From NCBI GenBank assembly GCA_033807775.1, contig CM066321.1:247430422-247494421 (forward strand): a stretch of 64,000 nt of DNA, written 5' to 3'. The notes beneath the pieces were generated by a model. That model made no database searches, was not told the DNA's origin, and saw only the letters and a list, made by a program, of their open reading frames with translations. The translations under genes were made by a program, and so were the position numbers. Source of the stretch: Saussurea involucrata (taxonomy: Eukaryota > Streptophyta > Magnoliopsida > Asterales > Asteraceae). Shown in pieces: positions 42,777-54,850 of the stretch; the stretch's first letter is position 1, and the number at the start of each line of letters is the position of its first letter.

Positions 42777-44513
42777 ATGGCGAGTAACGAAAATCCAGAA
42801 CAAGCCGTTATACCAGTACACGCAAGCTTAGAGAATGCACAAAACTCCCCAGCAGCTGTCGATGAGTATCACTTGGAGGAAATCATTCTAGATCAAAGCA
42901 AACCCGATCAAAAGATTCTTGTGGGTTCATCCCTTGATCCCCACATTAAAGAAAAACTCATATTCTTTTTGGAGGAACATGCTGATTGCTTCGCCTGGTC
43001 ACATGAAGATATGGTCGGTATTGACCCCAGTGTCATTGCTCATAAGCTTAACGTCGATCCATCGTTCAAACCTATCAAGCAAAAACGTCGCAAGTTCGCT
43101 CCTGAAAGAAATAAAGTAATAAATGATGAGGTCGACAACCTCCTCAAGACAGGAAAGATTCGAGAGGTAAAATATCCTGATTGGCTCGCTAACGTCGTGG
43201 TCGTAGCCAAGAAGAATGGAAAATGGAGGGTCTGTATCGACTTCACAGATCTCAATAAAGCCTGTCCAAAGGATCCATTCCCGTTACCTCATAATGACGC
43301 CATGGTCGATGCAACTGCGGGGCATGAGTTATTAACGTTCATGGACGCCTATTCTGGATACAACCAAATTTTAATGCACGTTGACGACCAAGAGAAAACC
43401 GCTTTCATGACGGATCGAGGTATTTATTGTTACAAAGTTATGCCTTTTGGACTAAAAAATGCAGGTTCTACCTACCAACGGCTGGTAAATAAGATGTTCA
43501 AAGACCATCTTGGAGACACGATAGAGGTATATATCGACGACATGTTAGTGAAGTCGAAGCAAGCGATTGATCATATTGATCACCTCAGGCAATCGTTCGA
43601 CATCCTCCGGAAATATAACATGAAGCTTAATCCGACGAAATGTTCCTTTGGCGTTAGTGCCGGGAAGTTCCTGGGTTATATGGTCACTCGTCGAGGCATT
43701 GAGGCTAACCCCGACCAAATCAAGGCCATCATTGAGATCAAATCTCCTAGAAATTTCAAAGAAGTCCAGAAACTCACCGGTCGAGTAGCAGCTCTAAACA
43801 GGTTTATCTCCCGATCTTCAGATAAATGTCATCTATTTTATAATGTCCTCAGAAAAAATAGGGGCTTCGACTGGACCAATGATCATGAACAAGCCTTGCA
43901 AAAACTCAAGGAATACATGGCGTCGCCTCCTCTGTTGTCAAAACCTCACGATCATGAGATCCTACAATTGTATTTGGCTGTCAGCCCAAATGCAGTAAGT
44001 GCTGTTCTGACACGAGAAGATGAAAAACAGCAATTGCCAATCTACTATGTAAGTAAATCTCTTCTGGATGCAGAAACCAGGTATTCCTCTATGGAAAAAT
44101 TGCTCTTGTCGCTAGTCACAGCTGCTAAAAAACTGCGACACTATTTTGAGTCGCATCCCATTACTGTTGTAACTAACTTTCCTCTTAAGTCTGTCTTAAG
44201 AAAACCTGAGTTGATAGGTCGCCTGGCAAAATGGAGTATATATCTCAGCAGCTACGACATTGACTTCAAACCCAGGACCGCGATCAAGTCGGAAGCCTTG
44301 GCCGACTTCATTGCTGACTTCAGCCCTGAATTGGAGAAAGAAGCAGAGCTCGAGGTATCGACTGTGGCGACTCACGATGACGTGCCCTGGATCTTACACG
44401 TCGATGGGTCATCCAACATTAGAGGCTCAGGACTAGGCGTCGTCTTAAAGTCGCCACAAGGGGGGCAAGATGGTATACTCAGTTCGATGCGATTTCAAGA
44501 CTACCAACAATGA
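42777..44513 (+). pseudogene. pol: G1 Pol part 1: gypsy RT and RNase H
   Basis: The ATG at 42777 lies ~80 bp after the primer site. About 30 unrelated residues precede RT. RT motifs run from IREVKYPDWLANVVVVAKKN through CIDFTDLNKACPKD and MPFGLKNAGSTYQ to the catalytic YIDDMLVKS. The first RNase H has the degenerate LYLAVSPNAVSAVL seen in Tat elements. A second, archaeal-type RNase H begins at LHVDGSSNIRGSG. The frame is lost in a run of six G at 44460-44465 after SPQGG, a single-base gain. The usual gag and D-T-G protease are missing. Confidence 0.9.
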
Positions 44514-46098
44514 AGCTGAATACGAAGCCCTGATCATAGGAATGAATATGGCCTACGACTTGGGGGCAACTGCGTTACATGTCAAAAGCGACTCTCTCCT
44601 GGTAGTGAACCAGATCAATGGAGAATTCACGGCCAAAGATTCAAAAATGACAGCATACCTGAAGGTAGCAAAAGAGAAATCCGAAAAATTTAAATCTTTT
44701 TCTATCGAACAAATCCCGAGAGACCAGAATACTCAAGCCGACGCTTTAGCAAATCTCGGGTCTGCTTTAGTCGAGCCCATATTCGACGTTATTCCCATGA
44801 TCCATCTGGCGACATCGTCTGTCGAAAACATCGATGTCGTCCAGGTCGAGGACGAAAAAGATGATTGGTCGTGCGACATCCGAAATTTCCTTATGCACGA
44901 CCAACTCCCAGAAGACAAGATGGAAGCCCGGAAGATCAGATTCAAAGCATCTAAATACACCGCAATTGGAGATAAGATCTATCGACGATCATCGACAGGA
45001 TTAAACCTAAGATGCGTCATTAGCAAGAGTCAGGTCCAAAAAATCCTTCACGAGATGCACGACGGCGAATGTGGCAATCATTACGGTGGTCGCAGTTTGG
45101 CAAATCGTATATCTCGACAAGGGTATTTTTGGGCAACATTGCGACAAGACGCCGTCAAGTACGTCCAAAACTGTGACCCTTGTCAGCGACATGCAGGTAT
45201 GTCACATAAACCCTCTGAACCTTTGCACTCGACACTTATCCCATGGCCCTTCATGAGGTGGGCAATGGATATTGTCGGCAAGCTACCCCCGGCCCCGGGG
45301 CAGAAAGTATTCCTCCTTGTACTCACCGATTATTTTTCCAAGTGGGTTGAGGCGGCTGCTTTTTCCCAAATCAGGGACAAGGAAGTCATCTCTTTTATCC
45401 AGACTAACATCATATGCAGGTTTGCGATTCCATCCGAAATTGTCTGCGACAATGGATCCCAATTCATAAGCGACAGGACCCAACAGTTCTGTGAAGATAG
45501 GAACATCAAGTTGACGACCTCGACTCCCAGATATCCCCAAGCCAATGGACTTGCCGAGTCGAGTAATAAGACTATTGTAGCCTCGATCAAGAAACGACTG
45601 AAAGCTGCAAAAGGAAGATGGGTTGAAGAACTCCCTTCAGTCCTATGGGCAAATCGCACAACACCCCGCACGTCCACAGGACAAACCCCCTTCTCTCTCG
45701 TCTACGGTTGTGAAGCCGTCCTACCAATCGAAGTTCATCTCCCAACTTCGAGGCACACTTCCATCGACCACAACATGGTTGATTTAAGTCATGACCTCGA
45801 CGCCCTAGAAGAGCTCAGAGAATCCGCCTTGATCAGGATGGCGTCGCAGAAGCAGGCTGTCGAGCGACATTTCAATAAACACGTCAAAATTAAAGTCTTT
45901 CAAGAAGGCGATTACGTCCTCCGTCGAATATTCCCAAACACCCAAGAGCTCAACGCAGGTAAGCTTTCTACTAAGTGGGAAGGACCTTACCGCGTCTCCG
46001 AAGTCGTTGGTAAACGAGCCTATCGACTTCAGACCCTCGACAATCAAGAAATCCCGCGAAGTTGGAACGCGACGCATCTGAAAAAATGTTTCTTTTAG
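44470..46098 (+). pseudogene. pol: G1 Pol part 2: second RNase H end and integrase
   Basis: The first ~90 residues complete the archaeal-type RNase H (NNEAEYEALIIGM, VKSDSLLVVNQI, NTQADALANLG). The integrase follows. Its HHCC zinc domain shows LHEMHDGECGNH and NCDPCQRH. The DDE residues are in MDIVGKLPP, VCDNGSQFIS and PQANGLAESSNKT. The C-terminal GPYRV box occurs before WNATHLKKCFF. The ATG used here is internal; the true reading comes from the upstream frame. The integrase core looks intact. Dual RNase H places it in the Tat clade (Tat/Ogre/Retand). Confidence 0.9.
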
Positions 46099-47715
46099 AG
46101 TCGCCCTCCTCCCATGCAAAGTTTTTTTTACACGACAATGAACGTCGTGAGATCGACCGACCTCTAACAAACTTTGTCGCAGGTACGCACGACATGAGTA
46201 TCCGAGTGTGTGACTTAATTGTTTCACCACAGGGGCATACATTCTGGAATTTCATCATACGATACAGTCACATGTAAGGTCTAAACGATCCCTCGATCTA
46301 AGTTTCTGTAACTTAGAAAAACTTTGTATGTTCTAAACACATCGATGATATATATTTGTGTTTATTATTACAGTCCAAATACATGATTTATGTTTCAACC
46401 CGTTATATTGCAATAAAAGCCTAAGTCGCATGATCCTCCGTACTTAACGAATTTTATGATCAATATTACATTTATCCACGACATATGTAATTAAAAACAC
46501 GAGTTCAGCAAAAGAAGGAACTTCATTGAACGATTACATATGAACGACCGATAGTCGGACAAGTAAATACAAAGTCAAAAGTCGTTGCATACCAACAACC
46601 CGACCACCAGTGATCGAACATAAAAAGTCTAGCTCGTAAACCCAAAAATCTACCTTAGAACTAAAGAAGCACGTCGATGGCAAGCTCTGTTCAAAAAACT
46701 CGATCTTCGAAATCCTATCAATCCCGAAGAACTGATGCAAGAATCAAACGAGTATATTAGAGTTATCTTCCAACTCCTTACGCCTCGACACTCTGAGAAT
46801 GTGGCTCTTAAGATTAATGTTAAGGTTGGAGGAAGGAATATATTCTTCTCGACGATTGACCTCCACTCCAACATTTTCTCTGCCTTCACACACTTAATGA
46901 GAAGAAACAGGAACATCTGTCAAATACAGAAGGAACACGTTAGCAAAACATTCAACTAAAGAACATCGATAACACAAGTTTTGAAAGAAAAACTTACAAG
47001 GAACGCCAGTTCGGCTAAACACAACCCTATCTCTTCAATAGAGATCCTTTTGAAAACACTCCTCGGAAACTAAGGGCTGATGTTTCCCCAGATGCGGAAG
47101 TGACTTCATCCTGACGAGGACGTAGTTAAACGAGAATGACGGAGACAGCGCAAAGCTGATCACCATAAGTTCCTCCTCGTTCTCTCTCGTCTTTACACCC
47201 CCGCCCCTGTCGGCTGACGAAAGGGTTGACGTGGCAGAAGACATCGTCGCCAGGTGCGCAGAATACACAGACATCGTGTTCATCGTAACCAACATCGTCA
47301 ACGATTCGGGTATCGCAACCCTTGATAGATCTCCAACCACCCAAGATTTTAACAAAGTCGAGATTCTAGAGAAGGGCCTCATCAGAAACAGAAAACTTTT
47401 AAAGAAAATCTCTAAAGAAAACAACCTGTTGTGATCTTTATTTATGCAGGAAATCGCAACAAGTCGAGTCCGCTGATGATCAACACGCGTCCATACCTAT
47501 CTGAATCTTCGACACCTGTCCTCGACAGCTGGTAAGCATCATCGCGCGTCAGTATGACGTCACAACTTTCCAACTTCTCGTTCAATTAAAGGCGAACCGG
47601 TCTAGTTCCACGACAACCAGGTAAGTCCCTCAACCCAGGTCACAAGTCTAAGCGTTCGACAAGCAAAATTTAAAACTTAAATTTGACATTCAATTTTCAA
47701 ATTTTGGGGGCAAAC
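46099..47715 (+). other. G1 3' region with antisense coding-like sequence and polypurine tract
   Basis: No sense-strand gene is found in this 1.6-kb region after the integrase stop. The best coding-like signal is on the minus strand (see 46650-47424). The end, AAATTTTGGGGGCAAAC (47699-47715), is the typical Tat polypurine tract directly before the LTR. Confidence 0.7.
46650..47424 (-). pseudogene. G1 antisense gene-like segment (two exons?)
   Basis: On the minus strand 47035-47424 (129 codons) and 46650-46916 (88 codons) are open. Between them a candidate intron runs from GTAAGTTTTTC (~46998) to TTTGACAG (~46918). The first part is Ser/Thr-rich and ends at a TGA, and the phase across the intron does not join cleanly, so it is at best decayed. 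Antisense genes in the 3' region are known for some Tat elements such as Grande. I recognise no domain. Chance antisense ORFs remain possible. Confidence 0.35.
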
Positions 47716-48638
47716 TGTTTGGGCAAAAAATCACGTCGCTCGACCACGATCAGAACAGGTAAGACGTATGATTAAGAACTATATCTTGTATTAAGATAAG
47801 GTCTCGACAAAGACCTAGAACACCATCGTCGTCCCTCATAAAAGATAAGTCGAGAGTCCCTTACGACGCTCGACCATAGCGTCTCCCGATCCACACGACT
47901 ATTGTATAAAGACGTGCGACCTCGACCAAAGCTAACGTTCACCATGACCGTTACGTTTGTTAAGTGTTTAATGCAGGAGTCAAAGTCATTAAAGAGCAAC
48001 GGATATAACCGACGCAACCATTAACGATCGATAGCCGTAACGTACGAAGATCATCATGGATAATCACTCCGGCAACCGTTTCCAGCCGTTGTAGCCGTTG
48101 ATCAAAGCATTAATGGAGCTAATCAATGACGCGAAGACTATAAATACCAAGCTAAGTCTTCACATCAAAGATCATCAGTTAACATCCGATACACAGCGAA
48201 CATCCGGCGATTAACAACCGAAGCAATATTCAAGAACACCTGAAGTGAAGAACCATTATTCCAAGTATCGCTCTCGACGCACAACAACAGCCCTCGACCA
48301 GCAGTTCACACTTTGTTTCGTACACGACAAACACTTGTTTTACATTCCAAACACTTGTACTTTACATTTTGAAGCATTTTCTTCATTTGTATTGTAACCT
48401 CTGTACGATCGACACTAGTATCCAAGGACATCGCTCCTGATTGGCGACCATAGTGCAGCGACGACACCCCCTGTCGTCCGCAGGTTTTTTCCTCGTTTGA
48501 GGTTTTTCCTGCGTCATCAAATCCCTTGTTTCTTTATTTTATTCCTCGTCGCACGTCTCGTCGAAAGATTCTTTCTTTAGTTGTTTAAGTCCACATCGAC
48601 CTTAAGTTGTCCCTTTGGTGCGATTTTTGGCATTAACA
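47716..48638 (+). repeat. G1 3' LTR (923 bp)
   Basis: It starts TGTTTGGGC after the polypurine tract and ends CATTAACA before the target copy AGCCC. It is closely similar to the 5' LTR apart from the 17-bp difference. Confidence 0.9.
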
Positions 48639-48643
48639 AGCCC

Positions 48644-50605
48644 TGCATGAGCATAATCAGAAATCAGTCGCGGAAATCGCTTCTCTGAGGAATCCGGTGA
48701 TGGGTAATTCCTTTGGACATCAGAATGGTCCCCGACCTATGGGTGCACCTATCATAAGGCCCCAATTCCAGACAGGTCCAGGGCCATTCGTCAACAATCC
48801 AGGTTCAGGGCCATTTGTCGGCAACCCTCATCAAGGGCCATATCCCCCTCGGTATTTGAGGCCACCACCTTTGCATAATGGAACCGTGCCATACTTCGTC
48901 CCTTTCAACGGGGACGCTAATGACTCTTCGTACGGGAACGGTACGACGACAGCCATGAATTCAGGGGTCAACCCTCCAGCAGCCGTAAATTCCGATCCTA
49001 ATAACCCCGTCGCCTAGCGACTGAGGCTATTGGAGGATCAAAACCAGAAGATGTTGTCGCTACTTTCCAAGTTACCAGGCGCCGCCGTCCCCGTCGATGT
49101 CGAACCCCGCACAGGATTTCAAGCGTCGCCTTTCGTTGACACGATAGCGACCGTCGACGTGCCAATGAAATACAATATTCCTGCTTCACTCCAAAGTACT
49201 CGGGAATAACTAAACCAACGGAACATATTGCACAATACAAACAGTTGATGTGGACAGTATCAATCCCACAACAATATCAAGAAGTGTGCATGTGTAAAAG
49301 CTTCGATGCGACTCTTACAGGTCCTACTCTCCAATGGTTGATCAACCTCAAACCCAAGTCCATCAGCAACTTCGCAGAATTGGTCAACCAATTTTCGCAG
49401 CAGTTCGCCAGCAGTCGCAAGATGGAGAAGCAGACCAGCGACCTGTACTACGTCGTCCAAAAATCCGGAGAGTCCATCCGTAGTTATTTAAATTGCTTTA
49501 ATGCGGAAATGATCAGCATTCGAAATTGTGATGTCAAGACTACCATTGAAGCCTACAAGCGTGGTCTTGACGACAACACTACGGGATTGTACGTCGATCT
49601 TACAAAATATCCTCCAGAGAACTTTGAAGACGTACGAGCTACGACTTTGGCTTACATGAGAATCGAAGACGACCTAGTCTTCCGTCGTAAGCATTCCACT
49701 GATAAAAAATAGCTCGGGATCAAGAAGCCAGATTTCAAATCCAAACCCAGCGTCAAGTCGAAGCCATCGCGCCAAATATCAAACGTTCGGTTTGACAAGA
49801 AAAAGAGCAATCATGCACCTCGATTCTCTCAATATCCTAAGATTTCCTCTTATGGATTCAAAGGAACGATGAAAGAGTTAATCGATGCTCTTAGGAACGT
49901 TCAGTCATCTGTTCGATGGCCCAAGAAAAATGATAAAGATGACGACAAGAAGGACAAGACCAAACGGTGCGACTTCCATAGCGACCATGGTCATACGACG
50001 GATGACTGCTTTGCTTTGCAGAAGGAGTTAGCCTGGATCGTCCCCAAGGGTCATCTGCAGGGCTTGATCAATAAAAAATCCGCGCCAGTCGATAACGTAA
50101 GACCGGCATCCCCCGTCCATGAAAAAGTCGTCAATTATGTGACGGGTGGATCAGACGTCTGTGGTTTAACTTACTCGGCAGCAAAGCGGCACGCCAGTCA
50201 ATCGTCAGGAGAATATCCTATTCCCAAGTCGTCCCGACCAAAGCAAGAACTGGAGCTAGAGGCGATGCCGATAACGTTCGATCAAGACGACCTCCAGGAC
50301 AGTTGGGAAAAACATCACGATGGTTTGATCATCCAGCTTACTATTGGCAACTGCTCGACCAAAAGTGTATTGGTCGATGGGGGCAGTTCGCCAACATCAT
50401 TTTCCTAAACACTGTCAAAGCTATGGGAATCGATAAAACAGAGATCACCCATCGATCGACGACGCTAATAGGATTCAATGGCGATTCTACCACCACTCTG
50501 GGAGAGATCATCCTCCCGGTGTATGCTAAAGGGGTCAACAAGCAAACAAGATTTAACGTTATTGACTGTTCATCAGTATATAACGTTATACTTGGTCGAC
50601 CCTAG
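48644..50605 (+). pseudogene. gag: G2 Gag and protease (broken)
   Basis: Resuming after G1, the frame meets TAG at 49015, a frameshift near 49200, TAG at 49710 and a frameshift near 50389. The N-terminal part is Pro/Gly-rich (repeated GPFVxNP). The retrotransposon gag domain lies at ~49200-49710 (ATLTGPTLQWLINLKPKSI, TYKRGLDD-like). The Tat-type zinc motif CDFHSDHGHTTDDCF is at ~49969-50013. The protease has LVDGGSS at the active site, then FNVIDCSSVYNVILGRP in the shifted frame. The Trp after GRP is a TAG. The protein is inactive. Confidence 0.8.
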
Positions 50606-51300
50606 ATCCACGACATGAAAAGCGGTCCCTTCGACCTATCATCAGACGATCAAGTTCCCGACGCCATGGGGAGTGCAAGAAATCAAAAGCGAGCAGAAGA
50701 CCGCCCGTGATTGCTATAAAGCAACAATGAAACCTCAGAAGTGAAACCAACATTGTGGCGACTGTACACGATATGATCTAATCTATCCTTACGCCAGAAA
50801 AGGCAAATCCAGGGTATCGTCTTACAGTCACCGCAAGGGGGCAGAATGTTGTACCCCATACAACACCACAGTTTTTCAGCTACCAATCGTGGGCATAGAT
50901 ATAGCTTACGACTCGGGGGCAATCGGACCCCACGACGGAACCATAAACGTCACCAGGTACGCCCGTCAATGACACTCAGGTACGACATACCAAACTTCTA
51001 AAAAGTTTTACTTACGTCCCTAATTCCACGACCCTTCATAAGGTAGGGAATGGCCATCCTACCCCCAGGGCAAGAAATTTTCCTATTAGTCTTTTCAAAT
51101 TATTCCTCTGAACGGGCAGAAGCAAATGCCTACTCTCAGATTCGGGACTAAAAGGTCATCTCTTCTATCTAGACTAACACTTTATGCAGATTCAGAATTC
51201 CTTCCGAGATCATATACGACAACGATCCACAAATGATCTTACGTCCGAAGGTCGTAGTGTCGAGTCTACGACCGCAACCCCACGTAGCTGGATTATAGTA
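50606..51300 (+). pseudogene. pol: G2 pol remnant with RT deleted
   Basis: Sequence after the protease (FPTPWGVQEIKSEQKTARD in one frame) jumps near 50740-50830 to a piece like the second RNase H start (CACCGCAAGGGGGCAGAATG corresponds to G1 44454). It jumps again near 51010-51240 to integrase pieces (CTTCATAAGGTAGGGAATGG corresponds to G1 45251). The RT core and YIDD box are gone. It is heavily mutated. Confidence 0.65.
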
Positions 51301-52072
51301 CATTTTATTTCCCTTTCGCTTTCGATTTATTTCGACAAACGATTACTGACTTAAGCATCGGAGGGTCGTTGGTCAAACCAACGACCACCCCTATATCGTA
51401 AGAAGACAAAGTCGTGACCCATGACTCATGACTCGAAAACTGAATCTTACGATTCAACACAGAGATCTTACGATCACAACAGGTGTATTCAAAATTGAGT
51501 CTTATGACTTGAACCCAATAATTTGGAATGTATGTTCGGCTCAGTCGCCCGATTACTTCCAAAGTCATTCTTTAAATGGAGTCTCTATGACTTAAAACAT
51601 AAGACCTATGACAATTCAAACACAGGTTTTACAGTTTATCTTATGAGAAACCAAAGTCTCTACGACTTAAATAAAAGTCTTACGATCTTCATCGTGAGGA
51701 ACAAAGCCTCTAAGACTTGTATATCATAAAAGGAATCTTACGATTCATCATACATGTCTTCTGACCATCACAGGTGCTCTTAAAACTAAGCGTTGGACAC
51801 ACAAGTCTTATGACTTGATTTCCATACTTTGAATATTCCTTCGGCCTCAGACGCCCGATTACTTCGTAATTATAAGTATCCAAGTCGTACAGTTTTACAT
51901 ACGACTCATACATTTGTCTATTCAGTTTTGTTATCTTTCGTATTATTTTGTTCATTTGCAACAAAGTAAAGTATACGACAAAAGCATAACGAAAATACCA
52001 CTTGTATTTACACAACCAAAACTATACAAATATAGGGCACGACCGATTATAGTCACCCTGAAACAAACTAAC
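51301..52072 (+). other. G2 3' non-coding region with a diverged duplication
   Basis: No gene is supported. TCTTATGACTTGA ... CGCCCGATTACTTC words at ~51500-51560 recur at ~51805-51870, so about 300 bp is duplicated and diverged. CTTACGA/TCGTAAG words are frequent. Confidence 0.5.
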
Positions 52073-52400
52073 TCAAGGCAGAGGAGAGTCCTCAGTGACC
52101 TCCTCATCGCCAGTTACGTCGACCGTTGCGTCTGTCGGGTCCTCTTCTTCGAGCTTGTCTTCTTGGTCGAGTTCATCCTCGTCCCCGAATTGCTCAATGA
52201 AGGTTTTGACCTCCTCTTCGGCTCCGACCATAGGGTCTAACCCCCCGTAAATGGCGACGCATGATCGTCGCTCGAACCCTCAGACGGGTTAGAGCCTCAA
52301 ACGACTGGAGGCGCTCGTCTAAGGATGCAATCTTCTCGTCCTTCTCCTCGACGAGCGACTTAAGGTCCTCGACCTGCTTCTCGCTCTCGACCAAGGAACC
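52073..52400 (-). pseudogene. G2 antisense coiled-coil gene, C-terminal end
   Basis: On the minus strand, about 50 codons of coiled coil (SEKQVEDLKSLVEEKDEKIA, SLDERLQSFEAL) are followed, after a frameshift near 52245, by an acidic tail (FIEQFGDEDELDQEDKLEEE) and TGA at 52073. The upstream part was cut off by the C3 insertion and lies outside the window. Coding character is clear from composition. Its position in the 3' region of a Tat element, antisense to gag-pol, suggests an accessory antisense gene; the family is not recognised. Confidence 0.5.
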
Positions 52401-53341
52401 TGTTGGTCCCAAAGGGCTATACAAGGGGGGGGGGGGGGGGTTAAATACAAACACACGTTTTTACTTTTCTAAATTGTTTATTGATAAATCAAGACAATTT
52501 ACAACTTGTTGCGGAACAAGATTAAGGATAAACCAAATCTTAACAAGTCTTGAGAAACACTAAGTTTCTTGCACTAGAAAGAGTTAAAAAAATTACGAAT
52601 AATAACTTAACAATAAGAAATAAGAAGATGGTCCGAGCACACTTCAAAACTGAAGTAAGGATCTTCTTATATACTGCATGCATTTAATGCATGGCAGTAT
52701 GGCTTTACACGTGGCAGCAGCTGAGTGGTTGCATGTCATTGACCTTTGTAGACAACCTTAGTAGCCGCATGGTGCACAATGTAGAATCAGAGTTGTTGTA
52801 CGATTACAGACAAAAGGGATGTCCGTTCTGACAGTTCGTACGGAGACGTGCAAGGGAGGTAAGACAATAGTAACATGCAGGGAGACTTCACGATCAGCTT
52901 TCGTTGAGTCAGATCTTTATCAGCGAATGATAAAGTTCAGCGATTGCTGAAGTCTTCTACTTGATACTTCACGTTCAATGGACAGGTCTTGCTTCGCTGA
53001 TATCCGCATCAGTTCATGAGTAAACTTGTCGCTGGTTCTTGAGCTTGATCTTCGACTTCAGCGTAGAACTTTGGTTGACATGAAACTTGTCTTCAGGGGT
53101 CATAAGTAAACAACTAACTTATCAGCGATCATCTCATAGACTGAACAGGCTTAGAGCTATAAGATGATGAATAGTGTTCGCTGAATATCTAATCTAAAGA
53201 GTGAGAGTTTCTATCAGCGGTACTGTAAAGTCTTAGTACTTATCAGTGATAGTGAAGCTCTGATACATATTGTTTACTTACAATTTTCACTAAGTGTTTA
53301 AGAGAGGGTCATTATCAAATCACTGAGGGTTTGGATCAACA
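52401..53341 (-). repeat. C3 3' LTR (941 bp)
   Basis: On the minus strand it starts TGTTGATCCAAACC, next to a TAGGGGGAGAT polypurine tract (53342-53352), and ends GGGACCAACA. A run of sixteen C (G16 at 52425-52440 on the plus strand) lies just before the end, as the ten-C run does in C1. The pair could not be compared because the other LTR is missing. Confidence 0.82.
52666..52673 (-). promoter_or_regulatory. C3 LTR TATA box
   Basis: TATATAAG on the minus strand, preceded by ATGCATGCAG. It is the only good TATA match in this LTR. Confidence 0.5.
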
Positions 53342-53609
53342 ATCTCCCCCTATTTGATTATGACATAGCAACACAAAAAATTGCTATTTAATGAAAACAT
53401 AAGGATAAAAAGAACTCATAAATTATTTGTCCCTTTTACTGTTTTCTGGGATCTTTTCTGTACTGATGGAGTAAAGTACATTCACTGAAATTTTTCTTTA
53501 AACTTCGTAAAGATTACATAGGGAAGTCGAAAAATTACAAGTACAGCGAATAAAATTACAAGTACAAAAGATGTAGACAGATAAGGATAGAAAGAATTAC
53601 AAGGCGATC

Positions 53610-54850
53610 CTATCCGTCAAAAGGTTCTTCCTTGATGAGAAGTTTATCGAGGGTCTTTGATGTGGGAATCATCCAGTCAGGGACATCTACTCCTTGATTC
53701 TTTTTGTTCAGAGCTTCTTCAAAAATCAAGGGCTTCAGGTGTCTAGCTTTAATGTCGCGTCTGACTTCACACCAGTATATGAGATCTCTGAGTTGTTTGA
53801 TGGGAGTGATTGGAAGCTCAGAGATGCGTTGAAAGTGATGATTTCCTTGGTAGTCAAGAAAGAATATACCATAAGGATCACTTACAACTTTGCCAGGAAT
53901 GAAAGTTTCTCCAGGTGGTAGGGAGGTGTCAAGCGCTGAGAGATCAGCATCAGGGCCAAGAACTTCAGCACGAGAGAAACCAATACCTGTTTCATTCCGA
54001 ATAAGAGGACCTGAGTCTGAGGTTTTCTTTTCCTTTGCAGAGACTCTTCTTTGTTGAGGAGGAGGAAGAGTGGAAGGAGGAATATCCACAGCAGAAGAAA
54101 CCAAGTCGATCTGAGTATTTAAAATTTTCTCGACATGGCTCTTGAACTTTGAGCGCGATCCCTGAATGGATAATTTCACTTCAAACCATTCAGAGAAACC
54201 AAACTTCTCTAAAGTAGCAGCATAGAAGGTTTGCTTGGTTTTGTCTTCTCTGAATACATCAACTTCAACAACAAGAACGTCTACGATCAGTCTTCCTCTG
54301 ATGTTTACTTTGATGATTTTGGATGGTCGAGATCGATAATTCAGCATTTCTTTACACCATTTCAAAGTCGTATCAGATACTTTCGTCTTTTCTTCAACGA
54401 TCCTTTGGGCATCATCTCATAGCTGACGTTGTACATCAATGGGAGTTCTTTTCAGCGCGGGGTCTTTCACTGATTGTTGGACAAGCTGGATGGCGAGTTC
54501 TCTGTCTTTTTCTTCAGCTTCCCTTCTTTCAGCGATTAACCTTTCATCTTTGAGGTGATCCTGTTATTCCTTTTGTGAAAGTCTGAACTTTGGAGGAATA
54601 GAAGGAAGTTGATCACGCTTCAGGATGATTCGCTGATATTCGAGTTGTTTGATCATTGCATCTCTCTTTTCTTGATCCTCTTCACTCAGCTTTTGAGGAG
54701 CCAAGGAAGGTCTGTTTTGGTGAGAGAGCAGTTGTTCTTCAGGTTCATCAGTCTCAGTGGTTAAATCCAAGACTGGGATTATTTCTTCAGCTCTTGTGGC
54801 TGGGATTATTCCTGGTGTAGTCGAAGGAGCTTCAGTGGGATTCTCAAACA
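53610..54850 (-). pseudogene. C3 env-like ORF, C-terminal part
   Basis: The open minus-strand piece 53610-54365 (251 codons) and the preceding 54564-54770 share a frame with stops between. The domain contains FGFSEWFEVKLSIQGSRSKF and YGIFFLDYQGNHHFQRISEL. It corresponds in position to the C-terminal part of the C2 env-like ORF but the sequence is clearly different. No membrane segment is evident. Function unknown. Confidence 0.5.

Larger units (their letters stand above)
41770..48638 (+). mobile_element. G1: Tat-type gypsy element lacking gag and protease
   Basis: LTRs at 41770-42675 and 47716-48638, and the target duplication AGCCC (41765-41769 and 48639-48643), define the element. The interior goes from primer site straight to a pol ORF starting with RT; gag and protease are absent. 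Counted by eye the LTRs differ by ~17 substitutions (~1.9%) plus one 17-bp indel. It inserted into gag of a related element, G2, in the same orientation. Confidence 0.9.
21741..52400 (+). mobile_element. G2: old Tat-type Ty3/gypsy element hosting C2, N, G1 and C3
   Basis: The start at 21741 (TGTTTAGGTAAAAAATCAC) matches the G1 LTR start (TGTTTGGGCAAAAAATCAC). The rest of the 5' LTR resumes after C2 at 40966 and ends at 41599, followed by a primer site. Gag starts at 41718, is cut by G1 at 41769 and resumes at 48644. Protease follows, but RT is deleted and integrase is a remnant. The body is cut again by C3 at 52400, and the 3' LTR is outside the window. Its many lesions make it the oldest member of the stack. 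Confidence 0.8.

Noticed and set aside
51301..52072. Possible gene in the G2 3' region
   Set aside because: Only short frames full of repeats; the sequence is a diverged duplication.
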